A stretch of 40,106 nt of DNA, taken from Bacillus sp. AFS041924 (GTDB lineage Bacteria; Bacillota; Bacilli; Bacillales; Bacillaceae_G). A program made the position numbers and the translations under genes. The stretch covers positions 1,312-41,417 of the forward strand of contig NZ_NULG01000119.1 in the NCBI RefSeq assembly GCF_002577195.1, given 5' to 3'. The notes below the pieces were generated by a model, which made no database searches, had not been told where the DNA came from, and saw nothing but the letters and a program-made list of their open reading frames with translations. This document shows positions 1 through 7,395 of the stretch, piece after piece (the stretch's first letter is position 1; the number at the start of each line of letters is the position of its first letter).

Positions 1-125
1 ATTGCAAGCGCTTGTCTTTCGAGGCACTGGTGAGGAGCGGAGTTACCCTTTACGGTAATGAGCACCGCAGACAGACGAAGTAACGAAGAAAGCGAGCGTT
101 TGACGGGCAGTCTGAAGTCAGGGAA
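1..125. repeat. GC-rich structured intergenic element (edge of window)
   Basis: This block is clearly richer in G+C than the AT-rich surroundings and has no convincing reading frame. It holds nested inverted repeats: GCGG (37-40) pairs with CCGC (65-68) around GTTACC (42-47) and GGTAAT (54-59), and CAGAC (68-72) pairs with GTCTG (110-114). The left end (AAGCGCTTGTCTTTCG) is loosely the reverse complement of the segment near 82-100. This looks like a dispersed palindromic repeat or a structured RNA, but I cannot assign it to a named family. It may continue beyond the window edge. Confidence 0.45.
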
Positions 126-222
126 GTAATCAATTTTGATAAAGTATATTGCCAGATTCATTCACACTACCTCGGACTCGTTATATCAGCTGGCAAGAAG
201 TAAAGTTTTTGCTACAAAGCTA
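126..222. other. Intergenic stretch with one inverted repeat
   Basis: No gene is visible here. A perfect 7-base inverted repeat TTGCCAG (149-155) / CTGGCAA (190-196) encloses 34 bases just downstream of the ypdA stop. It lacks a U-run, so it is not a standard terminator. Confidence 0.3.
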
Positions 223-1191
223 TTATTTACAGATGTGAGAAGCGATTAAGTCGCCATGAAAACGACCATTTTCTATAAAAATTTCGTTTGCATTGTTTCC
301 CGCAGCAATTACACCTGCTATATAAATGCCTTCTATATTTGTTTCCATCGTTTCTGGATTAAATAACGGTCTTCCAGTTTCATCGTCAACCTTTACGTCC
401 ATACTTTTAATTAATGAATGATCTGGATGGTAGCCTGTCATAGCATAAACAAAATCATTTTCAATCTCAATTATTTGCCCTTCTTTTTCATATACTACTG
501 TTGATTCTTTTATTTCTAAAACATTTGAATTAAATTCCATTTTTATTGTCTCAGAGCGGACCAGCGCTTCAAATTCGGGTAAAACCCAAGGTTTTATACT
601 TGGTGAATAAGAGTTGCCTCTATAAAGTACAGTTACATTTGCTCCACACTTTTCTAATTCTAGTGCCGCATCAACACTTGAGTTTTTACCACCAATAACA
701 ACTACTTTCTGATTAAAATGCTTATGCCCTTCAAAAAAGTAATGCGAAACTTTATTAAGTTGTTCGCCAGGTGTTAATAAATAGTTTGGTTGATCGTAAT
801 ATCCTGTAGCTACTATAACAGCTTTTGCCTCATAACGTTTTTCTTCACCGTTTATTGTAACTGTTTCTATAATAAATTCACTTTTCTTTGTAACAGCTTT
901 TACCTCTTCAAAAGCATTAATTTTTATGTTATTTCTTTTAACAACATCACGATAATAAGCTAGTGCTTGGTGTTTTTTTGGTTTTCTACCTTCAATAATA
1001 AATGGAATATTTCCTACTTCCAGTTTTTCACTCGTACTAAAAAATGTTTGATGTGTAGGGAAGCGACTGAGGGTATGAACTATATTTCCTTTTTCAATAA
1101 TTAATGCAGATATCCCTTTATTTTTTAGAGCTAGATAAGCTGCAATACCACAAGGTCCTCCTCCAATAATCAGAACTTCAACTTTTTCCAT
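223..1191 (-). CDS. ypdA: Bacillithiol disulfide reductase YpdA (FAD/NADPH)
   Basis: A flavoprotein of the YpdA/Bdr family, which reduces bacillithiol disulfide with NADPH in the cytosol. The N-terminal FAD-binding motif GGGPCG lies at residues 10-15 and includes Cys14, the position of the conserved functional cysteine in the family. A second dinucleotide motif (VVVIGGKNSSVDAAL) follows mid-protein, and a conserved region near GIYIAG closes the second FAD segment. The frame stays open upstream through a TTG at 1206 and an ATG at 1200. I chose the ATG at 1191 because GGAG sits 9 bases before it and because this gives the usual N-terminus (322 aa). It lies downstream of gudB as in B. subtilis, but a terminator separates the two, so it probably has its own promoter. 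Confidence 0.9.
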   Translation of the reverse strand: MEKVEVLIIGGGPCGIAAYLALKNKGISALIIEKGNIVHTLSRFPTHQTFFSTSEKLEVGNIPFIIEGRKPKKHQALAYYRDVVKRNNIKINAFEEVKAVTKKSEFIIETVTINGEEKRYEAKAVIVATGYYDQPNYLLTPGEQLNKVSHYFFEGHKHFNQKVVVIGGKNSSVDAALELEKCGANVTVLYRGNSYSPSIKPWVLPEFEALVRSETIKMEFNSNVLEIKESTVVYEKEGQIIEIENDFVYAMTGYHPDHSLIKSMDVKVDDETGRPLFNPETMETNIEGIYIAGVIAAGNNANEIFIENGRFHGDLIASHICK

Positions 1192-1238
1192 TTGAAACAT
1201 CTCCAATAAACTCAGTCTTAGTTATATTTACTATTTCT

Positions 1239-1266
1239 ATTTTACGTAAAAAATTCATTTTGTCTA
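1239..1266 (-). promoter_or_regulatory. Possible SigA promoter of ypdA
   Basis: On the minus strand, TAGACA (-35) is followed after 16 bases by TAAAAT (-10), about 50 bases upstream of the ypdA start and just past the gudB terminator. Confidence 0.4.
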
Positions 1267-1278
1267 ATAATAGGTAAA

Positions 1279-1316
1279 CAAAAAAACAAGATGGAAAAAC
1301 ACCATCTTGTTTTTTA
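1279..1316 (-). terminator. Intrinsic terminator after gudB
   Basis: A 10-bp stem AACAAGATGG / CCATCTTGTT (1285-1294 / 1302-1311) has T-runs on either strand. It lies just past the gudB stop and probably ends that transcript. Confidence 0.85.
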
Positions 1317-1330
1317 CTTTGAATATAAAC

Positions 1331-2611
1331 TTATACCCAGCCTCTGAATCGGCTAGCTTCAGCCATTTTACGCGCTCCTACCATATAAGCTGCAAGTCGC
1401 ATATTTACTTTTCTATTTATACTTGTTTCATAAATATTATCAAATGAGCGTACCATAACTTTTTCTAATCTTGCTTCTACTTCTTCTTCAGTCCAGTAGT
1501 AACCTTGGTTATTTTGTACCCATTCAAAGTAAGAAACAGTAACACCACCAGCACTTGCTAATACGTCTGGAACTAATAAAATGCCGCGCTCAGTTAATAT
1601 TTTTGTCGCTTCAAGTGTTGTTGGTCCATTAGCAGCTTCAACTACGATAGATGCTTTAATATTATGAGCATTATCTTTTGTAATTTGATTTTCAATCGCT
1701 GCTGGAACTAAAATATCACAATCTAATTCTAATAATTCTTTATTTGAAATTGTATTATTAAATAGTTTAGTAATTGTACCAAAGCTATCTCTACGATCTA
1801 ATAAGTAATCTATATCTAAGCCATTTGGATCATGAAGTGCACCATAAGCATCGGAAATACCAATAACTTTCGCACCAGCATCATGCATAAATTTCGCTAA
1901 GAAGCTACCTGCATTACCAAATCCTTGGATAACAACGCGTGCACCTTCTAAGTTTATACCTTTACGCTTTGCTGCTTCACGAATTACAATCGTAACACCT
2001 TTAGCAGTAGCTGTTTCACGACCGTGAGATCCACCTAATACTAATGGCTTACCAGTAATAAAACCAGGCGAGTTAAATTCATCTATCCTAGAATATTCAT
2101 CCATCATCCAAGCCATAATTTGAGAGTTTGTAAATACGTCTGGAGCTGGAATATCTTTAGTAGGTCCTACGATTTGGCTAATTGCACGAACATAACCGCG
2201 GCTAAGTCTTTCTAACTCACGGAATGACATATCACGTGGATCACAAATGATTCCACCTTTACCTCCACCATATGGTAAATCTACAATTCCACATTTTAAG
2301 CTCATCCAGATTGAAAGTGCTTTCACTTCATTTTCTGTTACATTTGGATGGAAACGGATACCACCTTTAGTTGGTCCAACTGCATCATTATGTTGAGCTC
2401 TGTAACCAGTGAAAATTTTCACTTGTCCATCATCCATGCGAACTGGAATTTTTACTGTCATCATACGAACTGGTTCTTTTAAAAGTTCATACATTTCATT
2501 TGAATATCCTAATTTTTCTAACGCTTCTTTAATTACTACTTGTGTAGGCGCTAGTACATCTAATTGTTCTTCAGTGTTGCTATTTTTCTCTGTAGATTTC
2601 TCGGCAACCAT
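1331..2611 (-). CDS. gudB: NAD-type glutamate dehydrogenase (GudB/RocG family)
   Basis: Catabolic glutamate dehydrogenase, which interconverts glutamate and 2-oxoglutarate plus ammonium. The ELFV dehydrogenase signature is intact: substrate-site lysines in TKGGIRFHP (K82) and SLKCG (K106) and the catalytic lysine in YGGGKGG (K118), followed by the NAD-binding GFGNAGS motif. I chose the ATG at 2611 (426 aa, the usual family length) because AGGGGG lies 6 bases upstream; the frame extends 13 codons further without a good ribosome site. The segment [10 protein letters not shown] carries a single VKA. The cryptic gudB of B. subtilis 168 has that triplet duplicated and is inactive, so this copy looks active. 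It is flanked by ypbH and ypdA as in B. subtilis, and a cre-like site lies upstream. Confidence 0.95.
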   Translation of the reverse strand: MVAEKSTEKNSNTEEQLDVLAPTQVVIKEALEKLGYSNEMYELLKEPVRMMTVKIPVRMDDGQVKIFTGYRAQHNDAVGPTKGGIRFHPNVTENEVKALSIWMSLKCGIVDLPYGGGKGGIICDPRDMSFRELERLSRGYVRAISQIVGPTKDIPAPDVFTNSQIMAWMMDEYSRIDEFNSPGFITGKPLVLGGSHGRETATAKGVTIVIREAAKRKGINLEGARVVIQGFGNAGSFLAKFMHDAGAKVIGISDAYGALHDPNGLDIDYLLDRRDSFGTITKLFNNTISNKELLELDCDILVPAAIENQITKDNAHNIKASIVVEAANGPTTLEATKILTERGILLVPDVLASAGGVTVSYFEWVQNNQGYYWTEEEVEARLEKVMVRSFDNIYETSINRKVNMRLAAYMVGARKMAEASRFRGWV

Positions 2612-2664
2612 TGTAAACCCCCTAGAAATTTGAACTATGAAAAGTTTCATTCATTCTGAATTTA

Positions 2665-2693
2665 GTATACAACTTTCCATCCCATTTTTAAAG
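2665..2693 (-). promoter_or_regulatory. Possible gudB promoter
   Basis: On the minus strand, a weak TTTAAA -35 is followed after 17 bases by TATACT, about 55 bases before the chosen gudB start. The -10 is convincing; the -35 is not. Confidence 0.4.
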
Positions 2694-2731
2694 TTATAAA
2701 CACATAGAAAACAAAATATAATATCTGTTTA

Positions 2732-2746
2732 ATGTAAGCGTTTTCT
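2732..2746. promoter_or_regulatory. cre-like CcpA site upstream of gudB
   Basis: The 15 bases ATGTAAGCGTTTTCT match the B. subtilis cre consensus WTGNAANCGNWNNCW at every fixed position. The site lies about 40 bases upstream of the putative gudB -35 box, in the gap between ypbH and gudB. Carbon catabolite control of gudB is inferred from this match alone. Confidence 0.5.
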
Positions 2747-2827
2747 AAGGTCATTATACTCCTATTTACAAAGTTTGAAAAGGAAAGAATATGAAGAAAT
2801 ACAAGATATTCATAAAAAATTTACAAA

Positions 2828-2866
2828 AGTAAAACCTCTCGTAATAAATTACTGAGAGGCTTTATT
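2828..2866 (-). terminator. Terminator overlapping the end of ypbH
   Basis: On the minus strand a GCCTCTC / GAGAGGT stem is followed by TTTTAC. Its 5' arm overlaps the last codons of ypbH. Confidence 0.7.
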
Positions 2867-3457
2867 TTTAACGAAATAAAAATGCAGTTGTTCAATAGCA
2901 TTTTCTGAGATAAGTTCTTTACCATACTCAATTATACGATAAATTGTTCTCGTGGAAGGATTTCCATATTCAGCTAAAATCGCATAAAATGTTTCACGGT
3001 CTAGTCTTCCTATTTCATTCTCCTCAAATTTTAAATAAAATGTATTTTCAAAGGAGAATAATCTTCCACCAATAGCATTACATGAAACTAACTTTTCAGA
3101 AAGTAGGATTAGATCATCTAAAGTAGAAAACTCGTACAATATATGTTCACTTTCATCAAGGATTACTTCCATCGATATAAAATCGTCTTGAAATTCATCT
3201 TCCTCTTCTTCAATTTCATCAGATTTGGTTACAATGACAACCATACCTTGAGCTTGAAGAGAGAAAACTTCAACGGATACTTTTCCATCTACTTCGAAAC
3301 CTAGTTCTACGCTAGCTTCATGCATCATATCTTGAAAAAGCTGTTGAACTTTTGGTGCATTGTACCATAAGTCTTCTTTTGTCAGACCACGTTCAGATAA
3401 ATCATCAGATGTAAGAAAAACTTTTATTTTATTGTAGTTCAACCGTTCCAACCTCAT
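2849..3457 (-). CDS. ypbH: Adaptor protein MecB/YpbH (MecA family)
   Basis: Member of the MecA/YpbH adaptor family, cytosolic proteins that present substrates to the ClpC-ClpP protease. The N-terminal domain (MRLERLNYNKIKVFLTSDDL...) is the recognisable family start; an acidic linker around residues 80-92 and the C-terminal ClpC-binding domain follow. At 202 aa it has the usual length. AGGAGG lies 7 bases before the ATG. The very low charge-to-acid ratio of the linker and the SLQAQGMVVIVTK segment favour YpbH (MecB) over MecA proper, as does its place next to gudB. The gene ends in its own terminator. Confidence 0.9.
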   Translation of the reverse strand: MRLERLNYNKIKVFLTSDDLSERGLTKEDLWYNAPKVQQLFQDMMHEASVELGFEVDGKVSVEVFSLQAQGMVVIVTKSDEIEEEEDEFQDDFISMEVILDESEHILYEFSTLDDLILLSEKLVSCNAIGGRLFSFENTFYLKFEENEIGRLDRETFYAILAEYGNPSTRTIYRIIEYGKELISENAIEQLHFYFVKNKASQ

Positions 3458-3533
3458 GAACTAGCCTCCTTGCTGCATTTACCATAGTACAGTTTATGTT
3501 TTTATGTAATTTTGGTGATTCTAAAGTCAAAAT

Positions 3534-4442
3534 TCATTTATAATTAAAATTCTGCTTTAACCACTCATCCCAATTTGATTGCTGACTCCCTATATAGAAT
3601 TTCTGTATCGAATCCATTATAGGACTATCACAAGTTGAAACTGCGTGTCCACCAATACCGATAACGATATCAGGCTTTATTTTCTTAATTGTTATAGCTA
3701 GATCAATTGTTTTCTTTAAATTTTCTTTTAAAGTACATGACATGATAAATCCAGCTGGGTTCACTTCATTAATTACTTGATCAACTTCATCAGAATCGAT
3801 TGAAGCCCCTAAATAAATAACTTGAAAACCAATTCTACGTAAATAAATCGTAAATATTAATAAACCTAATTCGTGCCTTTCCTCAGGTCCACATACTGCG
3901 ATTAACTTTGGCAAATGTTTATTGTTTGGTAAATTTTGATAAACCATCCCTAATCTTGTTCTTAAAAAAGAAGTTGCAAAATGTTCGTGTGCACTAGTAA
4001 TTTCACCGTTACGACATTTATCACCAATTAAAATGAAAACCTTTGAAAGGATTTTAAACAATACTTTATCTACAGAAAATAGACTAAAAGCCTCATTCAC
4101 ATAATTGTGGGCTTCACTTTCTTCAAAAGATAATAATGAAGAAACAATTCGATTCACTAAAGCATCAGATTGAAGATTTTCTGTAAGTGACCTGTCATTT
4201 GATGTTTTATGCCCTTTTGCTTCATATAAATTAATTGCTTGTCCAATCGTAAATCCTTCATTAACTTTCTGAACAAGCCATTTTAAAATATATACATGCT
4301 CCTCTGTATAAAGTCGATGTCCCGCATCATTTCGGACAGGGCTAATGATGTTATATCTTCTTTCCCAAGCTCTTAATGTTCCTGGTAAAATCCCAACAAT
4401 GTTAGAAATTGCTTTAATATTGTATTTTCCTATTTGGGCCAA
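3534..4442 (-). CDS. MerR-family regulator with C-terminal cobalamin-binding domain (CarH/LitR-like)
   Basis: The N-terminal MerR winged helix (residues about 7-75, with GTLRAWERRYNII and AGHRLYTEEH) is joined to a helical B12-dependent cap (about 95-175) and a Rossmann-type B12-binding domain (about 178-290). The cobalamin motif ExHxxG is present as E188-R-H190-E-L-G193, and the E-H pair of the cap is present as E153-H154. In CarH/LitR proteins the cap motif is Wx9EH with His after the Trp; here those two positions are Cys143 and Arg144. I chose the TTG at 4442 because a perfect AGGAGG sits 8 bases upstream and the protein then begins right at the MerR fold; GTG at 4475 and ATG at 4460 have no ribosome site. 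It follows the YpbG-like gene by 33 bases and may be cotranscribed with it. It probably senses adenosylcobalamin; whether it responds to light is open. Confidence 0.75.
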   Translation of the reverse strand: MAQIGKYNIKAISNIVGILPGTLRAWERRYNIISPVRNDAGHRLYTEEHVYILKWLVQKVNEGFTIGQAINLYEAKGHKTSNDRSLTENLQSDALVNRIVSSLLSFEESEAHNYVNEAFSLFSVDKVLFKILSKVFILIGDKCRNGEITSAHEHFATSFLRTRLGMVYQNLPNNKHLPKLIAVCGPEERHELGLLIFTIYLRRIGFQVIYLGASIDSDEVDQVINEVNPAGFIMSCTLKENLKKTIDLAITIKKIKPDIVIGIGGHAVSTCDSPIMDSIQKFYIGSQQSNWDEWLKQNFNYK

Positions 4443-4475
4443 TTTTCTTTCCTCCTGCATGTAAACAAGAAACAC

Positions 4476-5180
4476 TTATTTCATAACTTCAAAATTTAAG
4501 ACAGTTACTGTATCTTGTTTACGAATTCCTTTATTGTTTTGTAGCTCCAAATATACCGTTTTCTGATTTCGATTTACATTTAATTGACTTCTTTCAAACA
4601 GATAAACTTGAATACTGTTAAAATGATTAAGATTACTATCCATAACTTCAGTATAGCTTGTTAAAATACTTAAATTGTCTTCATATAGCTCCTCAAGCGC
4701 AAAGTCTAGTTGATCTCTTTTTGTTTTCACATCATCTAAACCTATAATCGAAAATTTCGTTCCATTTTCAGTTTCAAATGAAGCACTTGTATTTTCTAAA
4801 ATTGTTACTTTATAATCTAGTAATAATGCATTTAAATCTCGGTAATTGCCACTATAATCAAGATCGTTCCATAAAAAATAAACGGGAGCTAAAGAAGATA
4901 AGTACTGAATGTTTTCATCTTTATATTTTTTTATTTTCTTTTTCGAATATCCACTCAAAAGGATGATTGTATTTTGATGACAAATGTTTTTAATCTCACT
5001 CAGCTTATAATGAATATCTCCGATCGTTGGAATCCAAATAATTTGAATTGATTGTAACGAATCATCAAGATGATTCAATTTAATTTTTTTATTAATAATT
5101 TCTAACTTACTTTTCCGATTAAATAGTAGAATAATTACGATTACAACTACTATTAATCCGACTAATAATAATAATTTTAT
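4476..5180 (-). CDS. Degenerate membrane-anchored metallophosphoesterase (YpbG-like), probable AUA start
   Basis: The reading frame stays open upstream of the first standard start (TTG at 5078) back to 5198. In that extension AAGGGGG is followed after 8 bases by ATA (5180-5178), then a hydrophobic anchor (KLLLLVGLIVVVIVIILLF). The TTG at 5078 has no ribosome site. Beginning at ATA gives 234 aa: signal anchor, then a domain aligning by eye with YpbG/YaeI-type phosphoesterases. Only the first metal motif (GDIH, D55-x-H57) survives. The usual TGD is SGY, GNHD is NDLD (about 105-108), and the LSHxPD and GHxHGGQ motifs are replaced. The flanking framework (VTILENTSASF, IIGLDDV, C-terminal TVTVLNFE) is kept. 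Position next to ypbE and ypbH matches B. subtilis ypbG. It is probably a catalytically inactive relative. Start and function are inferred. Confidence 0.6.
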   Translation of the reverse strand: MKLLLLVGLIVVVIVIILLFNRKSKLEIINKKIKLNHLDDSLQSIQIIWIPTIGDIHYKLSEIKNICHQNTIILLSGYSKKKIKKYKDENIQYLSSLAPVYFLWNDLDYSGNYRDLNALLLDYKVTILENTSASFETENGTKFSIIGLDDVKTKRDQLDFALEELYEDNLSILTSYTEVMDSNLNHFNSIQVYLFERSQLNVNRNQKTVYLELQNNKGIRKQDTVTVLNFEVMK

Positions 5181-5306
5181 TTTAATTTCCCCCTTGTTTC
5201 ATAACCCCAGACAATGTAAAAATCCGATTGTTTCGTAATCTCTACCTCTTTCTTACATACCCAACTTTATTTACTTCTTTTCGTTCTATTTATAGTACTT
5301 TTTTTT

Positions 5307-5335
5307 ATTATACAAAAACTAGTAGAAATTGAAAA
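5307..5335 (-). promoter_or_regulatory. Possible promoter of the YpbG-like gene
   Basis: On the minus strand, TTTTCA, 17 bases, then a perfect TATAAT -10. The 5' leader to the proposed ATA start would be about 120 bases. Confidence 0.4.
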
Positions 5336-5346
5336 ATTTTAAACAA

Positions 5347-5388
5347 CAAAAAACTTATGTCCATTCGTAATGAATGTTCATAAGTTCA
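5347..5388 (-). terminator. Terminator after the CBS-ACT gene
   Basis: The stem AACTTATG (5352-5359) / CATAAGTT (5379-5386) has an inner CATTC/GAATG pairing and a T-run on the minus strand. Confidence 0.75.
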
Positions 5389-5462
5389 AGTAGTTAAATA
5401 ATAATCTTATTAATTAGTATTCTTATTTTAAGAGAAATTACCTCTGAAAAAGACATAAGCAG

Positions 5463-6095
5463 TTACTCATCCGTTACAGAGACAATTCTAAGGCCAATTT
5501 CTTCAAATTTACTTAAAATTTTATCTCTATGTTTAGTTGCTTCAATCTTTAATACGATTCTTCGTAATAAATGATCTTTTGAATCGAACGTTACAAGCGA
5601 AATTATATTGATTTTAAAATGGTGAAGATAATCAAGTAATCTTGCTAATTGACCCTCCTGCTCCATACTTGTCATAGAAATCCTTATTCCTGGACAATCC
5701 TTTCCAAGTACTTCTTGAAAAATCTCAATTACGTCATATCTTATTACAAGTCCAACAAAATTTCTCTCGTCATCTACTACCGCAATAGATGGATATTTTT
5801 TTAATGAGTGCATTGTATCTTCAAATGGCTCATCCGATTTTACACAAATCGTTTGGTGTGTTGCAATTTCGCCTATTTTTATTTTCGTAACGTATTCTTC
5901 CTTTGGTAGTTCACTATAGAAGCATCTTCTAAAAATCTCGGCTTGTGAAATCATACCGACATACTTATTGCCTGATAGCACAGGTACACTATCAATTTGC
6001 TTTTCCAATAAAAGTTTAATTGCACTGTCTACAGCATCGTTAGATTGAATCGTAACGACTTGATGGTTTTGAAGCATTCGATGTTTGGCTAACAT
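5463..6095 (-). CDS. CBS-CBS-ACT domain protein (AcuB-like)
   Basis: A cytosolic 210-residue protein with two CBS motifs (about 5-60 and 70-132) followed by an ACT-like domain (about 135-208, beginning GIRISMTSMEQEGQLARLLDYL). This is the architecture and length of AcuB, an acetoin-utilisation-associated protein of Bacillus, but acu genes are not adjacent and B. subtilis has no such gene at this place, so I do not assign the symbol. CBS pairs commonly bind adenine nucleotides and ACT domains small ligands; the ligand here is unknown. AAGGGAG lies 9 bases before the ATG. The gene is bounded by a palindrome upstream and a terminator downstream, so it is probably a single-gene unit. Confidence 0.75.
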   Translation of the reverse strand: MLAKHRMLQNHQVVTIQSNDAVDSAIKLLLEKQIDSVPVLSGNKYVGMISQAEIFRRCFYSELPKEEYVTKIKIGEIATHQTICVKSDEPFEDTMHSLKKYPSIAVVDDERNFVGLVIRYDVIEIFQEVLGKDCPGIRISMTSMEQEGQLARLLDYLHHFKINIISLVTFDSKDHLLRRIVLKIEATKHRDKILSKFEEIGLRIVSVTDE

Positions 6096-6161
6096 TCTAC
6101 TACACTCCCTTCACTCTATTTATAACATAGAAAGGGAGCGCTCAATCTAAACGAATTTGTC

Positions 6162-6190
6162 TAGATTTCGAATTTCAAATTCGATATCTA
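6162..6190. repeat. 29-bp near-perfect palindrome upstream of the CBS-ACT gene
   Basis: TAGAT-T-TCGAATTT, a central C, then AAATTCGA-T-ATCTA: 14-base arms with a single mismatched pair. There is no T-run on the side where a ypbE terminator would need one. It may be an operator for the CBS-ACT gene or a U-less terminator of the ypbB-ypbE operon. Confidence 0.6.
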
Positions 6191-6202
6191 ATTTATTTAA
6201 TC

Positions 6203-6805
6203 TTATTTATCCATATCGACATTTAATGGAATTTTTAAAACCTGGCCTGGTGTCACTTCTATTCCTGTTAAATGATTTGCATCTTGAATAATTTCTTCAC
6301 CATCACGATTACCATAATATTTCATTGAAATCGTAAATAATGTTTCTCCTCTTTTCACTTCATGATGAACCTCTTTTACTCCAACGGTTTCATTCGCATT
6401 TGTTTGAGGTTTCACTTCATTTTTTATCTCTTTTTTTATTGGAGCTTTATTTGTTGTCTCTTTATTTTCTTTCTGTTTTTTCTTCTCAGTAGTAGCAATT
6501 TCAATCTTTTCAAATTTATTTGAAGGAATAATTAAACTTCCTTTTTCAGTAAAAATCTTATCATATTTACTATGTACAAATTTAACCACTCCAAATGGGA
6601 GTAAAATAAAAATAATAACTAAAACAGTAATTAACGGATATTTAATTTTCCACCACGGTCTTCGTTGATCTTCTTTTATTTTCATCGTTTCACTTCGAGG
6701 TGGAAGATTTAACAAATCAACTGCTTTATTTTGCTCTTTTATTTTTTTATTTTTTTTCTTTCGACTTAATTCAGTAATACTACTATTCTGAAACTCATTT
6801 TTCAT
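6203..6805 (-). CDS. ypbE: LysM-domain membrane protein YpbE
   Basis: A 200-residue bitopic protein: a lysine-rich cytosolic N-terminus (about 1-50), one transmembrane segment (about 54-76, YPLITVLVIIFILLPFGVV), a Lys/Glu/Thr-rich linker and a C-terminal LysM domain (about 147-195, HHEVKRGETLFTISMKYYG ... LKIPL). LysM domains bind N-acetylglucosamine polymers, so the C-terminus probably faces the peptidoglycan. The start codon overlaps the stop of ypbD (ATGA, 6802-6805), so the two are translationally coupled. It is the last gene of the apparent ypbB-recS-ypbD-ypbE operon, in the same order as in B. subtilis. Precise role unknown. Confidence 0.85.
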   Translation of the reverse strand: MKNEFQNSSITELSRKKKNKKIKEQNKAVDLLNLPPRSETMKIKEDQRRPWWKIKYPLITVLVIIFILLPFGVVKFVHSKYDKIFTEKGSLIIPSNKFEKIEIATTEKKKQKENKETTNKAPIKKEIKNEVKPQTNANETVGVKEVHHEVKRGETLFTISMKYYGNRDGEEIIQDANHLTGIEVTPGQVLKIPLNVDMDK

Positions 6806-7386
6806 TCTTTGTCTTCACTTTCCAAACTTAATTTCATATACATTCCTAAAACATAATCTAGTATAAAATGTGCGATAAATACAATAATGATATTATCTGT
6901 TTTCAAATATAAATAGCCAAGGAAAAAACTTTCAATTAAGACGATGGTAAGTAAGATCGGTTTTTTCACATAACGAAAATGAACAAAAGCGAAAACAACT
7001 GAAGCGATTATTAAGCCAAATTTAGCTTGAATAAATCCTCTAAATAATAATTCCTCTGAAAGTGCAATTAGAATACAAAGTAAAGTCATTTCAGGAACGG
7101 TAAGTGACGTAAAAAATCTTTTATTAAAGCCACCATCATCCAATAATCGTTCTGGTATCGCATAATTCAATAAAATATTAAATATTACAAGTGAAAAACC
7201 AGCTCCGAATCCATATAAATATGTTTTATAACTTTTAAATAAAAGTAAATCACTAAAAAATTTATCTGTACCAATAAAAAAAGCAATACATAAAATAGCT
7301 ATTCCTAAAATAATTAGTTGCGTACCATATACACTTTTCTTTAAATAATTAACGGGAATTTCTTGACGGTTTAATTCGCTTTCCAT
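6802..7386 (-). CDS. ypbD: CPBP-family intramembrane protease YpbD
   Basis: A polytopic membrane protein of 194 residues with about six hydrophobic segments. It carries the three motifs of CPBP (CAAX protease and bacteriocin-processing) enzymes: SEELLFRG (E-E-x3-R), FAFVHF (F-x3-H) and AHFILD (H-x3-D), all in the C-terminal half, so the active site looks intact. Its substrate is unknown. A GAGGA ribosome site overlaps the TGA of recS, 9 bases upstream, and the stop overlaps the ypbE start, so it is a core member of the operon. Confidence 0.85.
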   Translation of the reverse strand: MESELNRQEIPVNYLKKSVYGTQLIILGIAILCIAFFIGTDKFFSDLLLFKSYKTYLYGFGAGFSLVIFNILLNYAIPERLLDDGGFNKRFFTSLTVPEMTLLCILIALSEELLFRGFIQAKFGLIIASVVFAFVHFRYVKKPILLTIVLIESFFLGYLYLKTDNIIIVFIAHFILDYVLGMYMKLSLESEDKE

Positions 7387-7395
7387 ATGAATTCC

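Noticed and set aside
5463-6095. Naming the CBS-ACT gene acuB
   Set aside because: Architecture fits, but no acuA or acuC is adjacent and the sequence alone does not separate it from other CBS-ACT proteins.
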